A stretch of 64,000 bases of DNA from Singulisphaera acidiphila DSM 18658. Its GTDB lineage: Bacteria; Planctomycetota; Planctomycetia; Isosphaerales; Isosphaeraceae. The DNA lies in contig NC_019892.1 of assembly GCF_000242455.2 (NCBI RefSeq), forward strand, positions 6,830,744 to 6,894,743. The letters run 5' to 3'. Made by a program: the position numbers and the translations under genes. Every line of letters begins with the position of its first letter. The first letter of the stretch is position 1. This document shows, piece after piece, positions 37,015-45,329 of the stretch. Below the pieces are notes generated by a model. That model had not been told where the DNA came from, did not search any database, and was given only the letters and a program-made list of their open reading frames with translations.

Positions 37015-38097
37015 ATGTCGTTACGTTCTCGGCCCTCACGCGGTTTCACGCTGATCGAGCTGCTGGTGGTGATCGCCATCATCGCCGTCCTGATCGGCCT
37101 GCTGCTCCCCGCCGTCCAGGCCGCCCGCGAGGCTGCCCGCCGCTCCCAGTGCCTCAACAACCTTAAGCAGATCGGCCTGGCCCTGCACAACTACCACTCC
37201 ACGAACGAGTCGTTCCCGATGGGCGTGTCGGCCACCAAGAACTCGGTCAACGACTGCATCGCCTGGATGGGCTGGAGTGCCCAGGCGATGCTCTTCGGCT
37301 ATATGGAGCAGGGACCCCTCTACAACGCAATCAACTTCAGCCTCGACCCGATCCAGTCACCCGGCGGCGGTGACGGTGGAATCAATACCACGGTCACCTA
37401 CAGCAGGGTGGCCGCGTTCCTCTGCCCGTCCGACCCGAACGGGGGCCTGAATTTCCGGAACAACTACTACGCCAGCACCGGCCCGTCGACCACCGCTGAC
37501 TGGGGCGTCGACAGCGGCGCCCCCTGCAAGGGTGTCGAGAAGCCGGGCGTCTTCACCTATAGCTACGCCTACGGCATGCGCAACATCGTCGACGGGACCT
37601 CGAACACCATCGCCTTCAGCGAGGGCGTCGTCGGGTCGAACCAGACCGTCAAGAAACCCCTGATGACCGGCGTCAACGACGACTCGGCGGGGACTTACGC
37701 CCGTCTCGACGCGACGTCCGACGTCGCCGCGACGGTTAACGCCCTGAACGTCTGCAACGCCCGCTGGGCCACCGCGGCGCCGAAAGCCGGCCTGGCCAAC
37801 AACCGCGGCGTCTACTGGGCGTGGGGCAGCGAGGCGATGACGATGTTCAGCACCATCGTGCCGCCCAACGCCACCAACTTCCCCTGGGGCTGGTGCCGGT
37901 TCGGCTGCGGTGGCTGCGACCCCGGCTCGGCCGACCACGCCCACGTCACCAACGCCAATAGCTTCCACCCCGGCGGTGCCAACGTGTTGATGGCCGACGG
38001 CAGCGTCCGGTTTATCAAGAGCTCGCTGGCGATGCAAACCTGGTGGCAGCTCGGCACCAAGGCGGGCGGCGAGGTCATCAGCTCCGACGCCTACTGA
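37015..38097 (+). CDS. DUF1559 family pseudopilin-like protein
   Basis: 360 residues from the ATG at 37015, preceded by GAGAGGAG. The N terminus SRGFTLIELLVVIAIIAVLI is a class III (type IV pilin/type II secretion) signal with the Gly-Phe cleavage site and Glu at +5. It continues LLPAVQAAREAARRSQCLNN, the hallmark of planctomycetal DUF1559 proteins. The C-terminal motif HPGGANVLMADGSVRFIK is also diagnostic. The body contains several Cys residues and a G-rich segment. After prepilin-peptidase cleavage it is expected to be assembled or displayed at the cell surface. It belongs to a small-lipoprotein/DUF1559/TPR-FG-GAP cluster. Exact function unknown. Confidence 0.93.
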   Translation: MSLRSRPSRGFTLIELLVVIAIIAVLIGLLLPAVQAAREAARRSQCLNNLKQIGLALHNYHSTNESFPMGVSATKNSVNDCIAWMGWSAQAMLFGYMEQGPLYNAINFSLDPIQSPGGGDGGINTTVTYSRVAAFLCPSDPNGGLNFRNNYYASTGPSTTADWGVDSGAPCKGVEKPGVFTYSYAYGMRNIVDGTSNTIAFSEGVVGSNQTVKKPLMTGVNDDSAGTYARLDATSDVAATVNALNVCNARWATAAPKAGLANNRGVYWAWGSEAMTMFSTIVPPNATNFPWGWCRFGCGGCDPGSADHAHVTNANSFHPGGANVLMADGSVRFIKSSLAMQTWWQLGTKAGGEVISSDAY

Positions 38098-38148
38098 TCG
38101 ACGGCCGGGCGCGAGCCCGGCCCGCCGATCCCGAACCGTACCCACCTC

Positions 38149-38177
38149 CGCCCCCGCCTTGCGGGGGCGTCTTCATT
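38149..38177 (+). terminator. GC-rich hairpin between DUF1559 and fusion gene
   Basis: CGCCCCCGC, loop CTT, GCGGGGGCG: a perfect 9-bp stem followed by TCTTCATT. It lies only 24 bases before the ATG at 38193. It may terminate most DUF1559 transcripts and allow low readthrough into the next gene. Confidence 0.65.
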
Positions 38178-38192
38178 CGAGTAGCACCTCTC

Positions 38193-41174
38193 ATGGAACC
38201 GATGCGCGACGATTCGAGGGCCCCGACGGACGTCGGGGTCCGCCTGCGGTTGGGGCGGGCGGCCGGCGTGAGGATCGTCGCAGCCCTCCTCGGCCTGGCG
38301 GCTGCGGGCCTTATCGGGGCCTGGGCCTACCGGACCCGGCAATACGACGCCGAGCTGACCGCCGCCGAGCGGGCCCTGGCCGAACGCCGGCCGGCCGAGG
38401 CCCGTGACCGGCTCGCCCGCCTGGCCGCGCGCTGGCCGAACCGCGACGAGGTCGAGTTCCCACTCGGGCAGGCCGAGGCCGCGCTTGGCAACACCGGGGC
38501 TGCCCTCGCCGCCTTCGCCCGGGTCCCGGCCGACTCGGTCGTCGCGCCCCGGGCGGCCCTGGAACGGGCCCGCGTAGCCGTCACGGCCGGCCGGCTGACC
38601 GAGGCTGAGGAGGCCCTCACCTCGATTGTCGACCGGTCTGACGAGCTGGGGGCCGAGGCTGCCAAGGTCGCCCAGCAGGTCGACCTCTTCTCGGGCCGGA
38701 CCTGGAAGATCCCAGGGCGGATTGCCCGGCGGTGGCGGACGGCCGCCAACCAGGCCGGGCAGCTCAAGGCGCACTGGCTGGCCGACACCCAGCCGTTGCC
38801 GCTCGAGGCGGTCCGGACCACTCTCGAGCAGATGGCGCAGACCGCGCCGGAGGACGACCGGGTCTGGCTCGGCCGGGCCGACCTGGCGACCCGGACTGGT
38901 CAGTTCGCCGAGGCCGACGCGTGGCTCGACCGCTGCGAGGCCAGGCGGCCGAACGACTCCGACGTGGCCCGGGCCCGGCTGGCCTGGGCCCTGGCCTCGG
39001 CCCGCCCGGCCGAGGCCGTCGCGGCCCTGACCCGCCTGCCTGCTGCCGGGGCCGACCCGGCCGAGGTCGCCAGCCTTCGCGCTCGCCTGGCCGGGCTCCG
39101 TGACGACCCTTCGGCCGAGCGCGCGGCCCTGGAAGAATGCGTCGCGCTGGAGTCCGGCGACGCGCGGGTCCATGCCCGCCTCGCTACCCTGGCCGCCGCC
39201 GAGGGCCGAACCGACGACGCCGAAGGGCGCCGGCGACGCAAGGCCGAGATCGACCGCACCGCCGACGCCTACCGGATGCTCATGGGCCGGGTCCCGCCTA
39301 GCGGCGGCGGAAACCCACCGTTCGCCGACCTGGCCCGCGCGGCCGAGACGCTCGGGCGGACGTTCGAGGCCCGGGGCTGGTGGTCGCTCCGATCCCGCCA
39401 GGCGCCGAGCGACCCCGAGTCCCGCGCCGCCCTGGCCCGGCTCGCCCGCTCCCAGCCGCCGGCCGCCGGCCCTGCCCGTGGCGGAGCGGGGGAGACTCTC
39501 GCCAGCCTGGTCGGGCCGGTTGGGGCCGCCCCTGAGACCGCTCGCGCCGAGGGGCCGGCGGTGCCCGCCTTCCGCGACGACGCCGAGGCCGCCGGGCTCC
39601 GGTTCGTCTACGACCACGACCCGACCCTCCTCCGTCGCCTCCCCGAGACGATGGGCGGCGGCCTCGGCCTGCTCGACTACGACGGCGACGGTCTGCTCGA
39701 CATCTTCTGCGTCCAGGGCGGCCCGTTCCCGGCCGGCTCCCCCTCCGAGGGCGGCGGCGACCGACTCTTCCGCAACAAGGGCGACGGCACCTTCGAGGAC
39801 GCCACCACTGCCAGCGGGATCGCCGCGATGCCCCGGGGCTTCGGCCACGGCGTCACCGTCGGCGATGTCGACAACGACGGGTTCCCCGACCTGTTCGTCA
39901 CCCGCTGGCGCTCCTACGCCCTGTACCGGAACCGGGGCGACGGCACCTTCGAGGACGCCACCGAGGCCTGGGGCCTGGGCGGCGAGCGGGGCTGGCCGAC
40001 CTCGGCGGCCTTCGCTGACCTCGACGGCGACGGCGACCTCGACCTCTACGTCTGCCAATACCTGGAGTGGGACCCCGAGACCTCGTCGCCCTGCCCCGAC
40101 CCCCAGCGGCCTGGCCAGTATCAATACTGCGTGCCTCGGGCCTTCAAGGCCGAGCCCGACCGGCTCTACCGGAACGACGGCGGCCGGTTCGTCGACGTCT
40201 CGGACGAGGCCGGGATCACGGCGGGCGACCCCAACGGCCGGGGCCTGGGCGTGGTCGCGGCCGACCTCGACGGCGACGGGCGGGTCGACCTGTTCGTCGC
40301 CAACGACATGACAGCCAACCTCCTGTACCGGAACCTCGGCGGGATGAGGTTCGAAGAGGTGGCCGAGGCCTCCGGGTGTGCCTCGAACGCCGAGGGCGGC
40401 TACCAGGCGGGCATGGGCATCGCCTGCGGCGACGTCGACGGCGACGGCCGGCCCGAGCTGGCCGTGACCAACTTCTACGGCGAGGGCACGACACTCTACC
40501 AAAACCTTGGCGGGGGCCTCTTTACCGACCGGACGACCGCCTACGGCTTGGCGGCGCCGACTCGGCACGTCCTGGGGTTTGGCCTGACGTTCCTCGACGC
40601 GAATAACGACGGATACCTCGACGTCGCCCAGGCGAATGGGCACGTCAACGACTTCCGGCCGGCGATCCCATTCGCCATGCCCGCTCAGCTCCTGCTGGGG
40701 TCGGGTCGAGGCCGGCTCGTCGACGCCTCGGCCCGGGCGGGCGACTGCTGGAAGGTCGAGCGGATCGGCCGGGGCCTAGCATCCGGCGACCTCGACGGCG
40801 ACGGCCGGCTCGACGTGCTCCTGCTGGCCCAGGGCCAGCCGCTGTCTTACCTTCGCAACCTTGGGCCGGGCGGGCGGGCCCTGACGCTCGGGCTACGGGG
40901 CACGGGGTCGAACCGCGACGCGGTCGGGGCGGTGGTTCGGGTCCGCGCCGGGGGCCGCGAGCAGGTCCAGGCGCGGCTCGGCGGGGGAAGCTTCCTGTCG
41001 GCCTCGGACGGCCGGCTTCACTTCGGCCTGGGCGAGGGCCCAGCCGACGAGACCGTCTCGGCCGAGGTCCGCTGGCCGTCCGGGCGGGTCGACCGCCACG
41101 AAGGTCTTAAGCCCGGCGGAGTTTACCTCCTGGTCGAGGGCGAGCCGAGCCCCCGGCCGGCACCCCGGCGCTGA
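38193..41174 (+). CDS. TPR / FG-GAP / ASPIC-UnbV fusion protein
   Basis: 993 residues from the ATG at 38193. There is one N-terminal membrane span (VRIVAALLGLAAAGLIGAWA), then TPR-like repeats to about residue 430. From about 455 an FG-GAP propeller begins (GLGLLDYDGDGLLDIFCVQG), with further Ca-binding loops DVDNDGFPDLFV, DLDGDGDLDLYV, DLDGDGRVDLFV, DVDGDGRPELAV, DANNDGYLDVAQ and DLDGDGRLDVLL. The last 100 residues form the ASPIC/UnbV domain (GTGSNRDAVGAVVRVRAGG, RWPSGRVDRHEGL). The split genes at 31976-33196 and 33291-35165 encode the same two modules separately. It follows DUF1559 with a hairpin between. Probably a periplasmic or surface protein in an assembly linked to the pseudopilin; role unknown. 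Coding GC is extreme. Confidence 0.88.
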   Translation: MEPMRDDSRAPTDVGVRLRLGRAAGVRIVAALLGLAAAGLIGAWAYRTRQYDAELTAAERALAERRPAEARDRLARLAARWPNRDEVEFPLGQAEAALGNTGAALAAFARVPADSVVAPRAALERARVAVTAGRLTEAEEALTSIVDRSDELGAEAAKVAQQVDLFSGRTWKIPGRIARRWRTAANQAGQLKAHWLADTQPLPLEAVRTTLEQMAQTAPEDDRVWLGRADLATRTGQFAEADAWLDRCEARRPNDSDVARARLAWALASARPAEAVAALTRLPAAGADPAEVASLRARLAGLRDDPSAERAALEECVALESGDARVHARLATLAAAEGRTDDAEGRRRRKAEIDRTADAYRMLMGRVPPSGGGNPPFADLARAAETLGRTFEARGWWSLRSRQAPSDPESRAALARLARSQPPAAGPARGGAGETLASLVGPVGAAPETARAEGPAVPAFRDDAEAAGLRFVYDHDPTLLRRLPETMGGGLGLLDYDGDGLLDIFCVQGGPFPAGSPSEGGGDRLFRNKGDGTFEDATTASGIAAMPRGFGHGVTVGDVDNDGFPDLFVTRWRSYALYRNRGDGTFEDATEAWGLGGERGWPTSAAFADLDGDGDLDLYVCQYLEWDPETSSPCPDPQRPGQYQYCVPRAFKAEPDRLYRNDGGRFVDVSDEAGITAGDPNGRGLGVVAADLDGDGRVDLFVANDMTANLLYRNLGGMRFEEVAEASGCASNAEGGYQAGMGIACGDVDGDGRPELAVTNFYGEGTTLYQNLGGGLFTDRTTAYGLAAPTRHVLGFGLTFLDANNDGYLDVAQANGHVNDFRPAIPFAMPAQLLLGSGRGRLVDASARAGDCWKVERIGRGLASGDLDGDGRLDVLLLAQGQPLSYLRNLGPGGRALTLGLRGTGSNRDAVGAVVRVRAGGREQVQARLGGGSFLSASDGRLHFGLGEGPADETVSAEVRWPSGRVDRHEGLKPGGVYLLVEGEPSPRPAPRR

Positions 41175-41549
41175 GGCCGCCGGCCACCTCGTCGCGATCG
41201 AGGATCGCGCGGGCCGGGTCTTACGAGGCCAGTCCGTTGGGGGGGAGCGTCCGGGCAGGGGAATGGTGTCGGGAAGCCGAGGCACTTCGTGAACTGGTCG
41301 CGAACTGGCATCGTCTGACAGCCTCGGTCCGAAACATAATATTGGATTTGGTGCGGAGCAGATGAATGTCGAGACTGCAAAAGTGATTCGTTTTTCCTCG
41401 TCCAGGGGGCTTTCGTCTTACCCTGCCGCGTGAAAGATGCCGGCATGAATGTCGATTGCGCAGGCTGCTTCGGTCGATCAGGACCGACGCTCGCAAGTCG
41501 CCGTGCGAACAACGGCAAACTACGAGTCCGAACTGCCGCCTAACACGGG
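41175..41549. other. Intergenic region between convergent fusion protein and aldo/keto reductase genes
   Basis: About 375 bases. The composition drops sharply from the very GC-rich gene on the left to a more balanced segment from about 41330 on, so this may be a boundary between segments of different origin. No gene or convincing terminator was seen. Confidence 0.4.
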
Positions 41550-42536
41550 TCACTGTGAGTGGTCGACCACCTTCATTTGTTCCTCATTCATCCGGCCACC
41601 GTGCACTTTGATTTGAGAGAAGTCCGCTTCAATCTCACGAAGGTCCGCGGCCGTCAGTTGAACGTTCACCGCTCCCAGGTTCTCGTTGAGGTGATCCGGG
41701 TTACGCGTGCCCGGGATCGGAACGATCCACGGCTTTTGAGCCAAAAGCCATGCGAGGGCGAGTTGGGCAGGCGTCGCGTTTTTCTTGTGTGCAAAACGCT
41801 TCAGCATGTCGACAGCTGGCGAGTTTGCTGCCAGGTTCTCCGGCGAGAAGCGGGGAAACCCAGAACGCATGTCCGTTTTCGGGTCGAATTTCGTTCGAGC
41901 ATCCATTTTTCCAGGGAGATAGCCTTGTCCAATCGGGCCCCATGGAACGAAGCCGATTCCGAGCTCCTCGCAGGTTGTGAGAATGCCGTTGTGTTCGGGG
42001 CTTCTCTCCATCAGCGAGTATTCAGTCTGAACTGCGGTCACCGGCTGAACCGCATGCGCCCGGCGGATTGTTTTGGCACTCGCCTCAGAGAGGCCGAAGT
42101 GAAGTACTTTTCCGGCCTTGATCAGGTCTTTGATCGTATCGGCGACGTCTTCGATCGGCACGCCTGGATCGACTCGGTGCTGGTAATAGAGATCGATGTG
42201 GTCGGTTCTGAGGCGCTTAAGTGAGTTCTCAACCACTTTCTTGATGTGCGCTGGTTGGCTGTTAAGACTGCCGCCAGCCTCCATGTCGAAGCCGAACTTG
42301 CTTGCGACGACGACCTGGTCACGAACAGGCGCGAGCGCTTCCCCTACGAGCTCTTCATTCGTGAAGGGGCCGTACACTTCGGCCGTGTCGAAGAACGTAA
42401 CGCCCCGCTCATGGGCGGTACGGATGACCCGGATACCCTGGTCTCTGTCCGCAGCCGGCCCGTAGTTGGCGCTGATGCTCATACACCCAAAACCGATTTC
42501 CGAGACTTCGAGTGTTCCGAGTTTTCGAGTCTTCAT
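41550..42536 (-). CDS. Aldo/keto reductase
   Basis: 328 residues, full length for the family. It has the N-terminal MKTRKLGTLEVSEIGFGCM and the catalytic tetrad positions: Asp and Tyr in FFDTAEVYG, Lys in VVVASKFGF, His in DLYYQHRVDP. The NADPH-binding end is VPIPGTRNPDHLNENLGA. It resembles the YhdN/AKR13-like group that reduces aldehydes using NADPH in the cytoplasm. It is divergent from an AraC-type regulator 252 bases away, the usual arrangement in which the regulator controls the reductase in response to a reactive aldehyde or related signal. The low GC compared with the block to the left suggests different ancestry. Confidence 0.92.
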   Translation of the reverse strand: MKTRKLGTLEVSEIGFGCMSISANYGPAADRDQGIRVIRTAHERGVTFFDTAEVYGPFTNEELVGEALAPVRDQVVVASKFGFDMEAGGSLNSQPAHIKKVVENSLKRLRTDHIDLYYQHRVDPGVPIEDVADTIKDLIKAGKVLHFGLSEASAKTIRRAHAVQPVTAVQTEYSLMERSPEHNGILTTCEELGIGFVPWGPIGQGYLPGKMDARTKFDPKTDMRSGFPRFSPENLAANSPAVDMLKRFAHKKNATPAQLALAWLLAQKPWIVPIPGTRNPDHLNENLGAVNVQLTAADLREIEADFSQIKVHGGRMNEEQMKVVDHSQ

Positions 42537-42788
42537 TTTTCCCCTCCACTATCGAACCCTTGATCTTTCCGGTATCTGAGTTCCCTGAGGCTAATCCTCC
42601 GATGCGGGGGAGGCCGCAGCCGCTCGATCTAAGGAATGGTAAGCCGAAACCTTGGAACGCCGGTATCCCGATCGTCCCGGTCTCTTGCCTAATCCTCCAT
42701 GACCTGTTGGACTGCCCATGACCACGGTTGCCCGCAGCGGTTAAACTGGTGAGTGTTTCAGGGGACAACCAAAAAGGGAAGCGTTGAC
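42537..42788. promoter_or_regulatory. Divergent promoter region between aldo/keto reductase and AraC regulator
   Basis: 252 bases. Both genes should be transcribed outward from here, and the AraC protein most likely binds here. I could not identify a reliable operator by eye. AGGGAAG at about 42774-42780 is the regulator's ribosome-binding site. Confidence 0.5.
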
Positions 42789-43688
42789 GTGGCAACCAAC
42801 GAGCTGTCAAAACTTGCGTCCGCCGTCGAGCGGCATACAGCCTTCGATGGCGAGCACGACACGGCGGTGCCCGCACTTTGGCTGTATCGGTACTCGGCGC
42901 CGACGGACCTCCTCGCAGTCGTTTACGAGCCGTCCCTATGCGTTGTCGCACAGGGCGCAAAGGAGGCGCTTCTCGCCAACGAGACGTACCGCTACGACCC
43001 TGCACACTCTCTCCTCGTCTCCGTTCACCTACCCGTTTCGTCCCGGGTGGTCGAAGCGTCGTTGGATTGCCCTTGCCTGATCGTTCGCGTATCGCTCGAC
43101 CCGGCCGTGGTCGGCGAGATACTGGCCGAGAGCACGGCCACTCCGCCGCCCGAGCTTCCCGCGCGAGGGCTCGCAGTGTCTCAGGTCGAGTCGCCGCTGC
43201 TCGATGCCGTCAGCCGCCTAGTTATCCTCCTCGATTCGCCGAAGGACATCATGCAGCTCTCGCCGCTCGTGCTCCGCGAGATCACCTACCGCCTACTCAC
43301 CAGCCCGCAAGGGTCACGGTTGCGCCAAATTGCCTCGCCCGGCGCTCCGGCTCAGCGGATCTCGCGGGCGATCCGGTGGCTGAAGGACCACTTCGCCGAG
43401 CCGATCAGGATCGATGCACTCGCGAAACACGTGCGGATGAGCCCGTCAGCGTTCCACCTTCACTTCAAGAGCGTCACGGCGCTTAGCCCGATTCAGTACC
43501 AGAAGCGGCTTCGCCTCCAGGAAGCCCGGCGTCTGATGCTAGGCGAGGGAATTGACGCAGCCAAGGCTGCGTTTCGCGTCGGGTACGAGAGCCCGTCCCA
43601 ATTCAGCCGGGAGTATCGGCGGATGTTCGGTGCCCCGCCGCGCCACGACGTAACTGCGCTCAAGCTTGAATCCCAGCCGACGAGCTAA
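42789..43688 (+). CDS. AraC family transcriptional regulator (AraC_N type)
   Basis: 299 residues from the GTG at 42789, supported by AGGGAAG nine bases upstream; a GTG at 42753 would add 12 residues. The N-terminal half has the AraC_N pattern (PSLCVVAQGAKEAL, YRYDPAHSLLVSVHLPVSSR) of the YqhC-like effector domain. The C-terminal 100 residues form the double helix-turn-helix: IRIDALAKHVRMSPSAFHLH and AAKAAFRVGYESPSQFSREY, followed by RMFGAPPRHD. The gene is divergent from the aldo/keto reductase and probably activates it, as YqhC does for reductases in enterobacteria. The effector is unknown. Confidence 0.92.
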   Translation: MATNELSKLASAVERHTAFDGEHDTAVPALWLYRYSAPTDLLAVVYEPSLCVVAQGAKEALLANETYRYDPAHSLLVSVHLPVSSRVVEASLDCPCLIVRVSLDPAVVGEILAESTATPPPELPARGLAVSQVESPLLDAVSRLVILLDSPKDIMQLSPLVLREITYRLLTSPQGSRLRQIASPGAPAQRISRAIRWLKDHFAEPIRIDALAKHVRMSPSAFHLHFKSVTALSPIQYQKRLRLQEARRLMLGEGIDAAKAAFRVGYESPSQFSREYRRMFGAPPRHDVTALKLESQPTS

Positions 43689-43855
43689 TGGACGCGCGTC
43701 GGTCCGACAAGCCTTAGGCCGACTTTTCGTTTTTGAAGGTTAACGACTCGACAGCCGAGCTCCCTGGCTGAGCTTCAGCAGCATTGCCGCGGAAGCATTT
43801 GTCGTGACATTGTCGGGCGACCATTGGTACGCTTGATTTCTGTTCGAGAGGAGAA

Positions 43856-45280
43856 CTAGACCATGTCCGAACGATCGGTACGAAGCGCGAAACTTGACTT
43901 GCGGCTTTCGCCAGAAGCGAAGGAGACGCTCCAGGCGGCGGCGCAGGTAGCCCACCGTTCCGTGAGTGAGTTTGTGCTGGAGAGCGCGTTGGAACGGGCG
44001 GGTGAGACGCTCGCAAGCCGCACGCGATTCGGGCTCGATGCCGAGCGTTGGCAGGCGTTCCTGACCGCCCTCGATGCCCCTCCCCGAGAGTTGCCACGGC
44101 TCTCCCGGTTGTTCCAGGAACCCGGTCCATTTGATGGCGGATCGAGGCCGTGGGCGATCCGCTGAGGATCGAGAAACTGCGAGCCGACCATGCCGTTGAT
44201 GGTTTCGACTGTGGTTCGGAGGAACTCAACCGGTTCCTCGCCCGGTTTGCATTGACCAACCAGTAGGCCGGGGCCGCTACCGGCTAGGAGTTCGTCCTCG
44301 GCTTCGTAGCCCAGTAGACCGAAGCTCTGGACGGTCGTCGGCGGATTGGCCCGCTCCCAGTTGATCGTCTGCTCCAGCGCTTCGCCCGGCGGTACGGGCT
44401 CGGCATAGCCCAGCTCCCGTCTGATGCGGTCCGAGTTCATGTCGATACCCTGTCCCATGCGGTAGGGCAGTGAGATTCGGTCGCCCGGCACCGTTTCGAC
44501 CCGCCCCCGCCAGCCCACGACCCCACCGAGCCGGCGGACCCACTCGGCCTCGTCGAAAGCGACCGGATCGGCGACGTTGTAGGTCCGGCCCGTTGCCCTT
44601 TCGTCCACGACGGCGAGGGTGATCGCCGCCGCCACGTTCTCGACGTAGCCCCGTGGGCACTTCCAGCGGGCCATCGCTTCGTCGAGCACAATCGCCGGCC
44701 GCCCGTCGTCCATCCGCTTGAGATAGGCCGAGAGCCGTCGGTAGGGATCGCCGGGGCCGTGGACCATCGGCAGCCGCAGGACCGTTCCGGGCAAGTCCGG
44801 CTCGTTTATCACGACCTGCTCGACAGGGATCTTGTCGTAGGTGTGGAAGAAGTCGTCCGGTCCTTGGGCATGGCTGCGATAGGGGAACAGGTCCGTCCGC
44901 AGCGGCGACTCTTCCGTCAGGGGCGTCGGCTCGACCGGGCCGTCTTCCGTTCCGATGAAACGCCCGTAGGCCCGGTACACGTCGGCGCTGGAGACGACGA
45001 CCGTCCTGCGAGCCAGGCCCCGGAAGGTCTCGACGAGCCCGGCGGCGTCGGCCTCGATGTAGGCGATCATGTCTACGACCACCTCGGGGCCGAACCGGCG
45101 GAACTCGTCGGCGTGCGCACCGAGGTGGTGGCGGTTGCCCAGGACGTGCTCCACACCGAGCGGCAGGTCGGCCTGAGTCTGGCCCTGGTGAAAGACGGCG
45201 ACCTCGTGACCGAGCCCGACCAGCCTCCGCACCAGGGGAGGGCCGATGAAATTCGTACCGCCGATGATCAGGACTTTCAT
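43856..45280 (-). CDS. NAD-dependent epimerase/dehydratase with lost native stop (antisense C-terminal extension)
   Basis: The ATG at 45280 follows GGAGGATGCCCC. Residues 1-333 form an extended short-chain dehydrogenase/epimerase: the nucleotide loop is MKVLIIGGTNFIGPPLVRRL, then DMIAYIEADAAGL, VVVSSADVYRAYG, and a Tyr/Lys pair in FFHTYDKIPVEQV. The family ends after roughly YEAEDELLAG, at about 44280. From there the frame runs on for about 140 residues that are simply the antisense of tacT and tacA, until a stop at 43856. So the native stop has been deleted by a rearrangement that joined two convergent genes. The enzyme core looks intact, and the tail may destabilise it. Substrate unknown; RNA-binding CSP41-like relatives also exist. 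Confidence 0.75.
   Translation of the reverse strand: MKVLIIGGTNFIGPPLVRRLVGLGHEVAVFHQGQTQADLPLGVEHVLGNRHHLGAHADEFRRFGPEVVVDMIAYIEADAAGLVETFRGLARRTVVVSSADVYRAYGRFIGTEDGPVEPTPLTEESPLRTDLFPYRSHAQGPDDFFHTYDKIPVEQVVINEPDLPGTVLRLPMVHGPGDPYRRLSAYLKRMDDGRPAIVLDEAMARWKCPRGYVENVAAAITLAVVDERATGRTYNVADPVAFDEAEWVRRLGGVVGWRGRVETVPGDRISLPYRMGQGIDMNSDRIRRELGYAEPVPPGEALEQTINWERANPPTTVQSFGLLGYEAEDELLAGSGPGLLVGQCKPGEEPVEFLRTTVETINGMVGSQFLDPQRIAHGLDPPSNGPGSWNNRESRGNSRGGASRAVRNACQRSASSPNRVRLASVSPARSNALSSTNSLTERWATCAAAWSVSFASGESRKSSFALRTDRSDMV
43863..44165 (+). CDS. tacA: TacA/DUF1778 antitoxin, orphaned
   Basis: 100 residues, ATG at 43863 with AGAGGAGA about eight bases before. The N terminus is a ribbon-helix-helix DNA-binding domain (AKLDLRLSPEAKETLQAAAQ, then HRSVSEFVLESAL). 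The tail RTRFGLDAERWQAFLTALDA is the usual toxin-neutralising region of TacA antitoxins. These pair with a GNAT acetyltransferase toxin that modifies aminoacyl-tRNA. Here the toxin gene overlaps the end of tacA as expected but is broken (see 44150-44280), so the antitoxin no longer has a working partner at this locus. It may still repress its own promoter. Confidence 0.88.
   Translation: MSERSVRSAKLDLRLSPEAKETLQAAAQVAHRSVSEFVLESALERAGETLASRTRFGLDAERWQAFLTALDAPPRELPRLSRLFQEPGPFDGGSRPWAIR
44150..44280 (+). pseudogene. tacT: Truncated TacT-type GNAT toxin remnant
   Basis: A GTG at 44150 overlaps the tacA end by 16 bases, as in intact tacAT loci. The frame reads LRIEKLRADHAVDGFDCGSE then LNRFLARFALTNQ and hits TAG at 44264-44266. 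Read through, it continues AGAAT, exactly as TacT proteins continue (NQQAGAATT-like), and then homology ends at about 44280. The stop looks like CAG to TAG or a displaced codon, and the remaining 120 or so residues with the acetyl-CoA site are gone. The breakpoint coincides with the 3' end of the convergent epimerase gene. Confidence 0.75.
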
Positions 45281-45329
45281 GGGGCATCCTCCACTTCGAT
45301 CTTCCACCTCGATGTTAGGACCGCCTTCT

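Noticed and set aside
38091..40643. 850-codon open frame opposite the TPR-FG-GAP fusion
   Set aside because: Antisense shadow typical of extreme GC; no recognisable motif and no ribosome-binding site.
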